From the NCBI GenBank assembly GCA_913020625.1, contig CAJVZX010000004.1, positions 1 to 22,502 of the forward strand: a stretch of DNA of 22,502 nucleotides, written 5' to 3'. The notes below the pieces were generated by a model. It worked only from the letters and a program-made list of their open reading frames with translations, was not told the origin of the DNA and searched no databases. This DNA is from an uncultured Pelagibacterales bacterium (GTDB lineage Bacteria; Pseudomonadota; Alphaproteobacteria; Pelagibacterales; Pelagibacteraceae). This document shows positions 15,566 to 22,502 of the stretch, piece after piece (position 1 is the stretch's first letter; every line of letters begins with the position of its first letter). The position numbers and the translations under genes were made by a program.

Positions 15566-16888
15566 TTATTTTTTTTTAGTTGTTAAAATTTTTATAATTT
15601 CATTTATAGAAAGCTGTTTAGCTTCTTTGTCAATTTCTTTAAATTCTAATAAATCTTGTTCTGAATTTTTGCCCAAAATTATTTGATAAGGTACACCTAT
15701 TAAATCAAATTTTTTAAGTTTTGATGAAATATTTTCATCAGTATCATCCAACAAAACATCAATATTATTTTTTTTTAATTTATTATAAATATTTTCTGCT
15801 TTAATCAAATTTGTATCATCATTTTTATTAATCATGGGAATGACTGCAACATCAAATGGTGAAATTGAATAGGGCCACTTCATTATATTATTATTAAATT
15901 TAGCCTCAATGATGGCACCAACTAATCTTGAAACACCAATGCCATAAGATCCCATTTTAACATCAGTTTTCTTCCCATCTTGTAAATCAACACTGGCTTT
16001 TAGGGCTTTAGAGTATTTGTCTCCAAAATAAAATATATGCCCAACTTCAATACCTTTGGTAATTAATCTATTATTTTTTAAAACTTTAGATTCAAAATCT
16101 TTATTATTAAATTTGTCATCAGTAACAGCATAATATTTTTCAAATTCATTTCTCATATTCTTTAATGAAACATTGGTAAGAGAATATTTTTCTGTTTTAA
16201 TATCAAAAATTCTTTTGTCGGCAAAAATTTTGCTTTCTCCTGATTCAGCCAGAATAACAAATTCGTGAGATAAATTTCCTCCTATAGGTCCTGTATCAGC
16301 TGCCATAGGGATTGCTGATAATTCCAATCTTTGAAAAGTTTTAAGATAAGCGAGAAACATTTTATTATAAGATAAAACTGCATCATCATCATTAAGATCA
16401 AATGAATAAGCGTCTTTCATTAAAAACTCTCTGCATCTCATGATTCCAAATCTAGGTCTTAGTTCATCTCTGAATTTCCATTGTATGTGATAAAGCAATT
16501 GTGGAAGTAATTTATATGATTTTATAGCTGATCTAAAAATCTCTGTAATTAATTCTTCATTTGTTGGACCATAAAGCATCTCTCTGCCTTGACGATCTTT
16601 AATTCTCAACATTTCATCACCATAATCATTATATCTTCCACTTTCCTTCCAAATTTCTGCTGATTGAATAGTTGGCATAAGCAATTCTTGAGCACCAATT
16701 TTATTTTGTTCTTCTCTAACAATATTCTCTATTTTCTTCATTATTTTAAAGCCCATAGGTAGCCAAGAATAAATTCCAGATGAAGATTGTTTGATCATTC
16801 CAACTCTTAACATTAATTGGTGTGATTTAATTTGAGCTTCAGAAGGATTATTTTTCAAAATTGGCAGGAAATAATTTGATAGATACAT
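15566..16888 (-). CDS. proS: Prolyl-tRNA synthetase, short form without the editing insertion
   Basis: ProRS charges tRNA-Pro. The 440-residue protein is a class II synthetase with motif 2 FRDELRPRFGIMRCREF (139-155), TGPIGG (199-204) and motif 3 GSYGIGVSRLVGAIIE (313-328), followed by an anticodon-binding domain (about 345-440). In the E. coli bacterial-type enzyme (572 residues) a ~180-residue INS editing domain sits between motifs 2 and 3. Here the same interval is about 157 residues with no room for INS, as in other alphaproteobacterial ProRS. Removal of mischarged Ala-tRNA-Pro would then need a separate YbaK/ProXp-type protein, not seen in this window. The C-terminus ends in KTTKKK over a long A-tract one base before the lolC TTG. 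A 93-base spacer lies upstream. Confidence 0.97.
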   Translation of the reverse strand: MYLSNYFLPILKNNPSEAQIKSHQLMLRVGMIKQSSSGIYSWLPMGFKIMKKIENIVREEQNKIGAQELLMPTIQSAEIWKESGRYNDYGDEMLRIKDRQGREMLYGPTNEELITEIFRSAIKSYKLLPQLLYHIQWKFRDELRPRFGIMRCREFLMKDAYSFDLNDDDAVLSYNKMFLAYLKTFQRLELSAIPMAADTGPIGGNLSHEFVILAESGESKIFADKRIFDIKTEKYSLTNVSLKNMRNEFEKYYAVTDDKFNNKDFESKVLKNNRLITKGIEVGHIFYFGDKYSKALKASVDLQDGKKTDVKMGSYGIGVSRLVGAIIEAKFNNNIMKWPYSISPFDVAVIPMINKNDDTNLIKAENIYNKLKKNNIDVLLDDTDENISSKLKKFDLIGVPYQIILGKNSEQDLLEFKEIDKEAKQLSINEIIKILTTKKK

Positions 16889-16981
16889 TGTTTATTTAAT
16901 TTTATGTCTTATGTTAATAAATACAAATCTTACAAGAATCTAAATAATAAACAAACAATAATTAATTAAATCATAATAGAT
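16889..16981 (-). promoter_or_regulatory. Spacer between rnj and proS with a weak candidate promoter
   Basis: This 93-base, almost purely A/T spacer separates rnj from proS. I see no G/C hairpin that would terminate the rnj transcript. The best promoter-like pair on the coding strand is TTGTAT (16926-16921) and TAAAAT (16904-16899) with a 16-base spacer. It ends ten bases before the proS ATG, so a transcript from it would be nearly leaderless. In DNA this A/T-rich, such matches are frequent by chance. Confidence 0.3.
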
Positions 16982-18649
16982 TTATATCCTTACTAAATTA
17001 ATATTAGTATAGGGTTTTTTACCAGTTTTTTCCTTGACTATTTTTCGACAACTTATTTTTAGTGCTTCAATTAAATTAGATTCTTGTTTTTTATTATTTA
17101 AAGAAAATGTTCTACTGATATTTTCGATTTCATCTTCAAGATCATAAAAAAAATCTTGTGCTTCTTCTATTGGCAAACCTTTAAATGACACGAGTGGCTT
17201 TTTGAATAACTTTCCTTTTCCATTAATTAAAATTGTAACCTCTAAATAACCATTGTTTGCTAAATTTTTTCTCTCTCTAATTGACTGTGAATCTTCATTC
17301 ACACTTATAATACCGTCTACATATAGTCTACCTACTGGGGCTTTATCAAATACTTCTGGTTTTTGTCCAGGAAATAACTTTACAATATCTCCATTTTCTA
17401 CTTGTACAGGATAAGGAACTTGCATTTCCTTAGCAAAGCTTATGTGTTCTGCCATATGTCTATGTTCACCATGTACTGGTATTACAGATTTTGGTTTTAC
17501 CCAGTTATACATATCTCTTAGATCTTCTCTATTAGGGTGACCAGAAACATGTACAAAGTCCGTTTCTTCTGAAATTACATCTATTTGATTTTTTATTAAT
17601 TGATTGTGCAATTTATAAAGTTTTTTTTCGTTTCCAGGAATTATTTTAGATGAAAATATTACTGTATCTTCTTTTTCTATAAAAACATCAGGATGTGTAT
17701 AATTAATTATTCTCATCATTGCACCCATTGGTTCACCTTGGCTACCTGTACATAAATATACAATTTTTTCCCTTGATATTTTTTTAGCTTCTCTTGCATC
17801 TATTGGGCTAATAACATTTTTTAAATAGCCACATTGCTTTGCAGCTTTATAAATTCTATGCATAGATCTGCCAACTAATGAAATTTGCCTTTTTGTTTTT
17901 TCTGCACAATAAAAAATTGTTTCCATTCTTGCAACATTAGATGCAAAAGAAGTAACTATTATTCTCTTTTTAAGATTTGACATTAATTTTAATAAATTAG
18001 TTCTTACATCGGCTTCAGAGCCTGCGCGACCTTGACTAAGAACATTTGTTGAGTCACAAATCATTGCTAAAACACCTTTATTGCCAATCTCTTTTAGTTT
18101 TGTTTGATCAATCTTATTTCCAATTAAAGGATTAGGATCAACCTTCCAATCACCTGTATGCAATACTATTCCTGCGGGCGTTTCAATTAATAGACCATTA
18201 GGTTCTAAAATTGAATGTGTAAGTGTTATGAATTCAATTTTAAATGGGCCTAATTTAATATTTCCATTTAAGTCAACAATTTTTAAATTTTTTCCAATAT
18301 CAATTTTTTTTTCTTTAAATTTTTCTTTAATTAAAGCTGCTGTAAATGGTGTAGCATACATTTTACATTTTAGTTTTGGCCATATATGGGCAATAGCACC
18401 AATATGATCTTCATGAGCGTGTGTTAAAACGATTCCTAATAGATCTTTTTTTTTATCTATTATAAAACCTGGATCAGGATATATTAAATCTATTCCAGGA
18501 ATACTATCATCTGCAAAAGTTACACCTATATCAACAATAATCCATTTTTGAGCTTCTGGTTTACCATATGAAAATAAATTCATATTCATTCCAATTTCAC
18601 CAGATCCACCAAGGGGACAAAATAATAACTCTTCTTTTTTATTGCTCAT
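16982..18649 (-). CDS. rnj: Ribonuclease J (metallo-beta-lactamase/beta-CASP family)
   Basis: RNase J is a zinc-dependent endo- and 5'-exoribonuclease that matures and degrades RNA. The 555-residue protein has the metallo-beta-lactamase metal motif THAHEDHIG (His77, His79, Asp81, His82), a further metal-site segment VLHTGDWKVD, the beta-CASP insertion (from about 215, with CTGSQGEP near 310-320), and motif C in HVSGHPNREDL plus PVHGEHRHM near 400-420. A C-terminal domain follows. The length is that of RNase J (about 550) and exceeds the ~430 of smaller beta-CASP proteins. The ATG lies two bases after the coaX stop. In many alphaproteobacteria rnj sits in this nuo-birA-coaX-rnj-proS order. A one-letter symbol (rnjA or rnjB) does not apply because one copy is seen. 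Confidence 0.95.
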   Translation of the reverse strand: MSNKKEELLFCPLGGSGEIGMNMNLFSYGKPEAQKWIIVDIGVTFADDSIPGIDLIYPDPGFIIDKKKDLLGIVLTHAHEDHIGAIAHIWPKLKCKMYATPFTAALIKEKFKEKKIDIGKNLKIVDLNGNIKLGPFKIEFITLTHSILEPNGLLIETPAGIVLHTGDWKVDPNPLIGNKIDQTKLKEIGNKGVLAMICDSTNVLSQGRAGSEADVRTNLLKLMSNLKKRIIVTSFASNVARMETIFYCAEKTKRQISLVGRSMHRIYKAAKQCGYLKNVISPIDAREAKKISREKIVYLCTGSQGEPMGAMMRIINYTHPDVFIEKEDTVIFSSKIIPGNEKKLYKLHNQLIKNQIDVISEETDFVHVSGHPNREDLRDMYNWVKPKSVIPVHGEHRHMAEHISFAKEMQVPYPVQVENGDIVKLFPGQKPEVFDKAPVGRLYVDGIISVNEDSQSIRERKNLANNGYLEVTILINGKGKLFKKPLVSFKGLPIEEAQDFFYDLEDEIENISRTFSLNNKKQESNLIEALKISCRKIVKEKTGKKPYTNINLVRI

Positions 18650-18651
18650 AT

Positions 18652-19425
18652 TTATTTAAAATTTTTTTTAATTTTTAAGATTTTTATTAAACCTTTAATT
18701 GTAATGTCTTTATCAATTATAGCTTTGTATTTTAATGAATTCTTAAATAAATAGGAAAAACCACCAGTTAAAATAATTTTAAAATTACTTTTTGTTTCTT
18801 TTTTAACTAATTGCATAATATTATTAATCAATCCTAAATATCCCCAATAAAACCCTGATCTAAGTGCTGAAATAGTGTTTTTTCCTATTACATTATTAAT
18901 TTTAGTAATTTTAAATAAAGGAATTTGCTCAGCACTTTTAACTAAAGTTTCTAAAGAAAGCTTTACTCCTGGAGCTATAATTCCACCTCTATAAGCTCCG
19001 TTAATAACTATATCAAAAGTAGTGGCTGTACCAAAGTCAATAATAATACAATTAGATTTATAGTAATAATAAGATCCTACAGCATTAGCTATTCTATCAG
19101 ATCCAACTTGTTTTTGATTTGCTTTAATTTTTATAATTTTATTAAAATTAACCTTTTTTAATTCAATAATTTTTATTTTAAAATCTTTTATTAAGACATT
19201 TTTAATTATATTGAATACAGACGGAACTACACTTGAAAATAAAGAAAATTTATTAGTGTTTTTGTTTTTAATTAACGAATTGATTTTTTTTTTTAAATAA
19301 GTCCTTGACTTAACATGATGCTTAGCAAAAGTAATTTTTTTAATGATTTTAAAATTTTTATTTAAAAGACATAATTTTATATCTGTGTTTCCAATATCTC
19401 CAACTAAAGTATACATATTTAACAT
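18652..19425 (-). CDS. coaX: Type III pantothenate kinase
   Basis: CoaX phosphorylates pantothenate in the first step of coenzyme A synthesis. The 257-residue protein has the ASKHA-fold motifs of the type III enzyme: GDIGNTDIKL (9-18, phosphate 1), GSDRIANAVG (108-117), IDFGTATTFD (129-138, phosphate 2) and GGIIAPGVKLSLETL (147-161). This type needs a monovalent cation and resists feedback by CoA, per family knowledge. Two starts are possible. ATG 19425 overlaps birA by seven bases, while ATG 19416 would begin MYTLVGDIGNT two bases after the birA stop and fits the short N-terminus usual in the family. The protein is very rich in Lys, Ile and Asn. No other pantothenate kinase type is visible here. 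Confidence 0.95.
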   Translation of the reverse strand: MLNMYTLVGDIGNTDIKLCLLNKNFKIIKKITFAKHHVKSRTYLKKKINSLIKNKNTNKFSLFSSVVPSVFNIIKNVLIKDFKIKIIELKKVNFNKIIKIKANQKQVGSDRIANAVGSYYYYKSNCIIIDFGTATTFDIVINGAYRGGIIAPGVKLSLETLVKSAEQIPLFKITKINNVIGKNTISALRSGFYWGYLGLINNIMQLVKKETKSNFKIILTGGFSYLFKNSLKYKAIIDKDITIKGLIKILKIKKNFK

Positions 19426-20000
19426 AAAGCAAGTTTTTTAGATTTTAATTTAAATTTAGAAAAATTATATTTTTTAATATTTTTAAAAAAATTTTCATAT
19501 TTTTTTAGCACCTGTTCAGATATTTTATTTAAATCTGGCTTAATATTTGTTTCTTTATAAATATTGGTTGATATATATTTTTTAATTTTGGGATTTGTAA
19601 CAAGATTAATGCCTATTCCTACTATCAAATATTTATTTTTATCTTTAGTAATAACCTCTTGTAAAATTCCACAAATTTTTTTATTATTTACCAAAATATC
19701 ATTTGGTGGTTTAAAATTAATTTTATTTTTTCCGCAATAATTTTTAATAACATCTATATTTAGTAACGAATTTATAGTCGTAAATTGCTCTACAGTAGGA
19801 TAATTTTTTTTGATTTGAAAAAATATTGTACTGAAAAAATTTCCCTTTTTTGATATCCATTTTTTTCCATGCCTACCTCTTCCTTTTTTTTGTGAAGTCG
19901 CTAGGATAAAACCATTATGATAATTTTTTTTTTTAATTAAATACATTGCACTACTATTCGTACTTTTTACACTACCATATGAAAAACATTTAAATTTCAT
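19419..20000 (-). CDS. birA: Biotin--[acetyl-CoA-carboxylase] ligase, catalytic domain only
   Basis: Attaches biotin to the carrier domain of biotin-dependent carboxylases. The 193-residue protein has GRGRHGKKW (40-48), the biotinyl-AMP loop, KPPNDILVNNKKICGIL (97-113; Lys108 corresponds to the E. coli catalytic Lys183) and VGIGINL near 127-133. There is no N-terminal helix-turn-helix, so it is a class I ligase that cannot repress a biotin operon the way E. coli BirA does. The protein is also short at the C-terminus, ending with a Lys/Phe-rich helix instead of the usual small SH3-like domain, though ~240-residue forms are common in relatives. KPPND replaces the typical KWPND, losing the Trp. 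TAATG joins it to nuoN upstream; coaX follows. Confidence 0.92.
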   Translation of the reverse strand: MKFKCFSYGSVKSTNSSAMYLIKKKNYHNGFILATSQKKGRGRHGKKWISKKGNFFSTIFFQIKKNYPTVEQFTTINSLLNIDVIKNYCGKNKINFKPPNDILVNNKKICGILQEVITKDKNKYLIVGIGINLVTNPKIKKYISTNIYKETNIKPDLNKISEQVLKKYENFFKNIKKYNFSKFKLKSKKLALC

Positions 20001-21415
20001 TAAATCAAATTAATATTTGAGATAAATTCAATTAGTGAGCTAGGATAAACAAAATAAGCAAGTATCAATAAAGTTGATAAAATTAAAGATATTTTTAGAC
20101 CATAATTAGTGCTTATGTCAAAAGATTCTTTTGGTTCATCAAAATAAATTATTTTTACTATCCTTAAGTAATAAAAAGCTGAAACTACAGTTGTTAAAAG
20201 ACCAATAATTGCCAAAAAATACATTTCTGATTTTATAACAGACATGAAAATATAAAATTTAGCAAAAAAACCTGCTAAGGGCGGTATGCCCGCTAACGAA
20301 AATAGAAATATTAATAAACAAATTGATATTACTGGATGATTTTTAGATAGCCCTGAAAGCTCTTCGATATTTTCATAAAAAATATTTTTTCTTTTCATCA
20401 TAAAAATGCACGTAAACATTCCAAGGTTCATAACTAAATAAATAAATAAATAAATTATAGAGCTTTGAATTCCTTCATTAGTACCAATTGACAAGCCTGC
20501 TAACGCAAACCCTATATGTCCTATTGAACTATATGCCATAAGTCGTTTGATATTATTTTGCCCAATCGCTGCAACTGCACCAAGTATCATTGATGATATT
20601 GAAATAAAAACTATTATCATTTGCCAGTGATCAATTAGACTAATAAATGGAACATATAAAAACCTAATAAAAACTGTTAGTGCAGCAATTTTTGGGACAA
20701 TAGAAAAAAAACTCGTAATTGAAGTAGGAGATCCTTCATAAACATCAGGTGCCCACATATGAAATGGTACTGCTGAAATTTTAAATGCAAGACCAACCAA
20801 TATAAAAACTATACCGAATGTAGAACCAAAATTTAATTTATCTAGATTAAATGCAATTACATCAAAATTGGTTGAATTAGTAAATCCATAAATTAATGAA
20901 CATCCATACAATAATAATCCAGATGATAAAGCGCTTAACACAAAATATTTCAAACCTGCTTCGGAAGATCTTGTATTATCTATATTAAAAGAAGCTAGTA
21001 CATAAAGAGCCAAAGATTGAAGTTCTAATCCAATATAAAAAACCATTAAATCATAAGACCCTATCATGACAATCATTCCAAGTACCGAAGAGAGTATTAA
21101 TATTGGGTATTCAATTTTATTTATTCCAATTGTTTTTACATAGTCGTATGAAGAGAGCATAACAAAAAAAGCAGAAATTAAAGTAATACCTTTCATTAGT
21201 GATGAAAGATGATCTATTTTATAGCTGTTATTAAATAAGAATAATGATTTATCTATTGGGTTAATAAAAATTAAAATAAATGAAATTAGGAGCACAACTA
21301 ATGAAGATTGATAAATAAAGTTTGCACAATTTTTATAAAAAACTCCAATCATCAATAATCCCATTATAGAAATTGATAAACAAAGCTCTGGAATAATATG
21401 ATTAATTTGATCCAT
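20000..21415 (-). CDS. nuoN: NADH-quinone oxidoreductase subunit N
   Basis: Membrane subunit of respiratory complex I, one of three antiporter-like subunits that move protons when NADH is oxidised by quinone. The 471-residue protein is almost entirely transmembrane helices. It has Glu131 in GLELQSLALYVL, the FKISAVPFHMWAPDVYEGSPT block at 211-231 (with the conserved Lys212) and a second lysine near 242 (PKIAAL). It also has the late GIPPLAGFFAKF motif (about 375-385) that marks the NuoN/L/M family. Length is normal for NuoN. TAATG overlaps join it to nuoM upstream and birA downstream. It is the last nuo gene, so nuo transcription may run on into birA and coaX. Confidence 0.98.
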   Translation of the reverse strand: MDQINHIIPELCLSISIMGLLMIGVFYKNCANFIYQSSLVVLLISFILIFINPIDKSLFLFNNSYKIDHLSSLMKGITLISAFFVMLSSYDYVKTIGINKIEYPILILSSVLGMIVMIGSYDLMVFYIGLELQSLALYVLASFNIDNTRSSEAGLKYFVLSALSSGLLLYGCSLIYGFTNSTNFDVIAFNLDKLNFGSTFGIVFILVGLAFKISAVPFHMWAPDVYEGSPTSITSFFSIVPKIAALTVFIRFLYVPFISLIDHWQMIIVFISISSMILGAVAAIGQNNIKRLMAYSSIGHIGFALAGLSIGTNEGIQSSIIYLFIYLVMNLGMFTCIFMMKRKNIFYENIEELSGLSKNHPVISICLLIFLFSLAGIPPLAGFFAKFYIFMSVIKSEMYFLAIIGLLTTVVSAFYYLRIVKIIYFDEPKESFDISTNYGLKISLILSTLLILAYFVYPSSLIEFISNINLI

Positions 21416-22502
21416 TAATTATTTAAATTCGATAAATAAACTGTTAAATTATAGTTATAGTTCTCTATTAAATGAGAAATTGAAACTTTTATAGTGTTAA
21501 ATATAGGATCGGGATAAATTCCAAAAAAAATAATCAATATTGATAACGATGATAAAATAAATATTTCGGTTTTATTCAAATCACTAATATTATTAAGTTC
21601 TTTATTCTTTAATTTGCCAAAAATAACTCTTTTATATAACCAAAGCATATAGGCAGCTGCAAAAATCACTCCAAAACTTGCTAAAACTGCTATTAAAATA
21701 TTAATTTTAAATGCACCTATTAAAATAAGAAATTCACCAACAAATCCGCTGGTTCCTGGAAGTCCTAAAGCTCCGAGTGTAAAAATCATAAAAAGAATTG
21801 AATATTTTGGTACTATATTAACTAATCCACCATAGGTAGAGATAAGTCTTGAATGAACTCTGTCATACAACACACCTACACTTAAAAATAATGCAGATGA
21901 TATTAATCCATGACTAATCATTTGATAAATGCTTCCTTCTAAGCCTTGATGTGTAAGTGTAAAAATTCCAAGTGTTACGAAACCCATATGTGCTACAGAA
22001 GAGTAGGCAATAAGTTTTTTCATATCATCTTGCATCAAAGCAACAAGTGACGTGTATAATATTGCAACTATGCTTAAACTAAAAATTAAAGGGGTAAAAT
22101 AATGAGATGCCACAGGAAATAGACCCAACGAAAATCTAATGAAACCATAGCCAGCCATTTTTAATAATATTGCAGCTAATACTACTGAACCCGCTGTTGG
22201 AGCTTCTACATGAGCATCTGGTAACCAAGTATGCACAGGCCACATTGGCATTTTAACAGCAAATGAACTAAAAAATGCCAGCCATAAAATATATTGATAT
22301 TCTACTGGAATTTTTAATTGATACAATTGAGTAAAATCAGTAGTACCAGTAATCCAATATATTGAAATTATTGCAATTAACAATAATACTGATCCCAACA
22401 ATGTAAATAAAAAAAACTTAAATGCAGAATAAACTCTTCTTGGACCACCCCAAATACCAATAATTAAAAACATTGGTATTAAACCACCTTCAAAAAATAA
22501 AT
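21415..22502 (-). CDS. nuoM: NADH-quinone oxidoreductase subunit M, C-terminal part (start beyond window)
   Basis: Second antiporter-like subunit of complex I. The first ATG here is at 22473 (MFLIIGIW), but it is not the start: upstream the frame stays open to the window edge and reads LFFEGGLIP, the conserved NuoM segment carrying the Glu equivalent to E. coli Glu144. About 362 codons are present, so roughly the first 140-150 residues of a ~500-residue protein are missing to the right. Visible family blocks are FFSSFAVKMPMWPVHTWL, PDAHVEAPTAGSVVLA, AYSSVAHMGFVTLG and LPGTSGFVGEF. They include the conserved Lys of the proton channel, in a fully transmembrane protein. nuoN follows with a TAATG overlap; nuoL is expected outside the window. 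Confidence 0.98.
   Translation of the reverse strand, partial: LFFEGGLIPMFLIIGIWGGPRRVYSAFKFFLFTLLGSVLLLIAIISIYWITGTTDFTQLYQLKIPVEYQYILWLAFFSSFAVKMPMWPVHTWLPDAHVEAPTAGSVVLAAILLKMAGYGFIRFSLGLFPVASHYFTPLIFSLSIVAILYTSLVALMQDDMKKLIAYSSVAHMGFVTLGIFTLTHQGLEGSIYQMISHGLISSALFLSVGVLYDRVHSRLISTYGGLVNIVPKYSILFMIFTLGALGLPGTSGFVGEFLILIGAFKINILIAVLASFGVIFAAAYMLWLYKRVIFGKLKNKELNNISDLNKTEIFILSSLSILIIFFGIYPDPIFNTIKVSISHLIENYNYNLTVYLSNLNN

Noticed and set aside
16889..16981. Rho-independent terminator after rnj
   Set aside because: The spacer has only A/T palindromes such as AATTAATT, no G/C-bearing stem followed by a T-run.
22415..22473. ATG at 22473 as the start of a short NuoM
   Set aside because: The frame is open to the window edge and encodes the conserved FFEGGLIP segment upstream of this Met, so the gene is cut, not short.
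1..22502. Mobile elements, CRISPR arrays, toxin-antitoxin, defence or other novel multi-gene system
   Set aside because: Every gene is a recognisable housekeeping family in a conserved order. No repeats with spacers, transposases, integrases or unknown gene clusters were found.

Overview
All recognisable genes in this window lie on the minus strand, so transcription runs from high to low coordinates. The sequence is very A+T-rich, the proteins are Lys/Ile/Asn-rich, and the gene order is the alphaproteobacterial housekeeping order nuoM-nuoN-birA-coaX-rnj-proS-lolC-lolD-dnaE followed by rpsB-tsf-frr-uppS-cdsA-dxr-bamA-skp-lpxD-fabZ-lpxA-lpxI. Together with one- to few-base gene spacing, this points to a streamlined marine alphaproteobacterium of the SAR11/Pelagibacter type or a similarly reduced lineage. 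The lineage assignment is inference; no marker gene was compared.

Layout in the direction of transcription: (1) 22502-18652: the end of the respiratory complex I operon (nuoM, cut by the window edge, then nuoN), with birA (biotin-protein ligase) and coaX (type III pantothenate kinase), then rnj (ribonuclease J) to 16982. (2) A 93-base spacer, then 16888-10274: proS, lolC, lolD and dnaE, which abut or overlap. (3) A 126-base spacer at 10148-10273, the most structured non-coding stretch here, with a probable promoter and an rpsB leader. (4) 10147-1: rpsB and tsf (translation), frr (ribosome recycling), uppS/cdsA/dxr (undecaprenyl carrier, phospholipid and isoprenoid precursors), bamA and skp (outer-membrane protein assembly), and lpxD/fabZ/lpxA/lpxI (lipid A and fatty acid synthesis). 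lpxI is cut by the left window edge.

The genes form a growth and envelope programme: complex I energy, cofactor attachment, RNA turnover, tRNA charging, lipoprotein export, the replicative polymerase, ribosome components, and then outer-membrane lipid and protein biogenesis. Six gene junctions use the overlapping TAATG stop/start, and two use 8-base overlaps, which suggests extensive translational coupling.

I found no mobile element, CRISPR array, phage gene, tRNA/rRNA gene or unknown multi-gene system. The observations most worth checking are two genes missing from an otherwise canonical order (pyrH between tsf and frr; rseP between dxr and bamA) and the rpsB leader, which can form competing pairings and holds a possible seven-codon ORF. 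There is no gene-free stretch longer than 300 bases.
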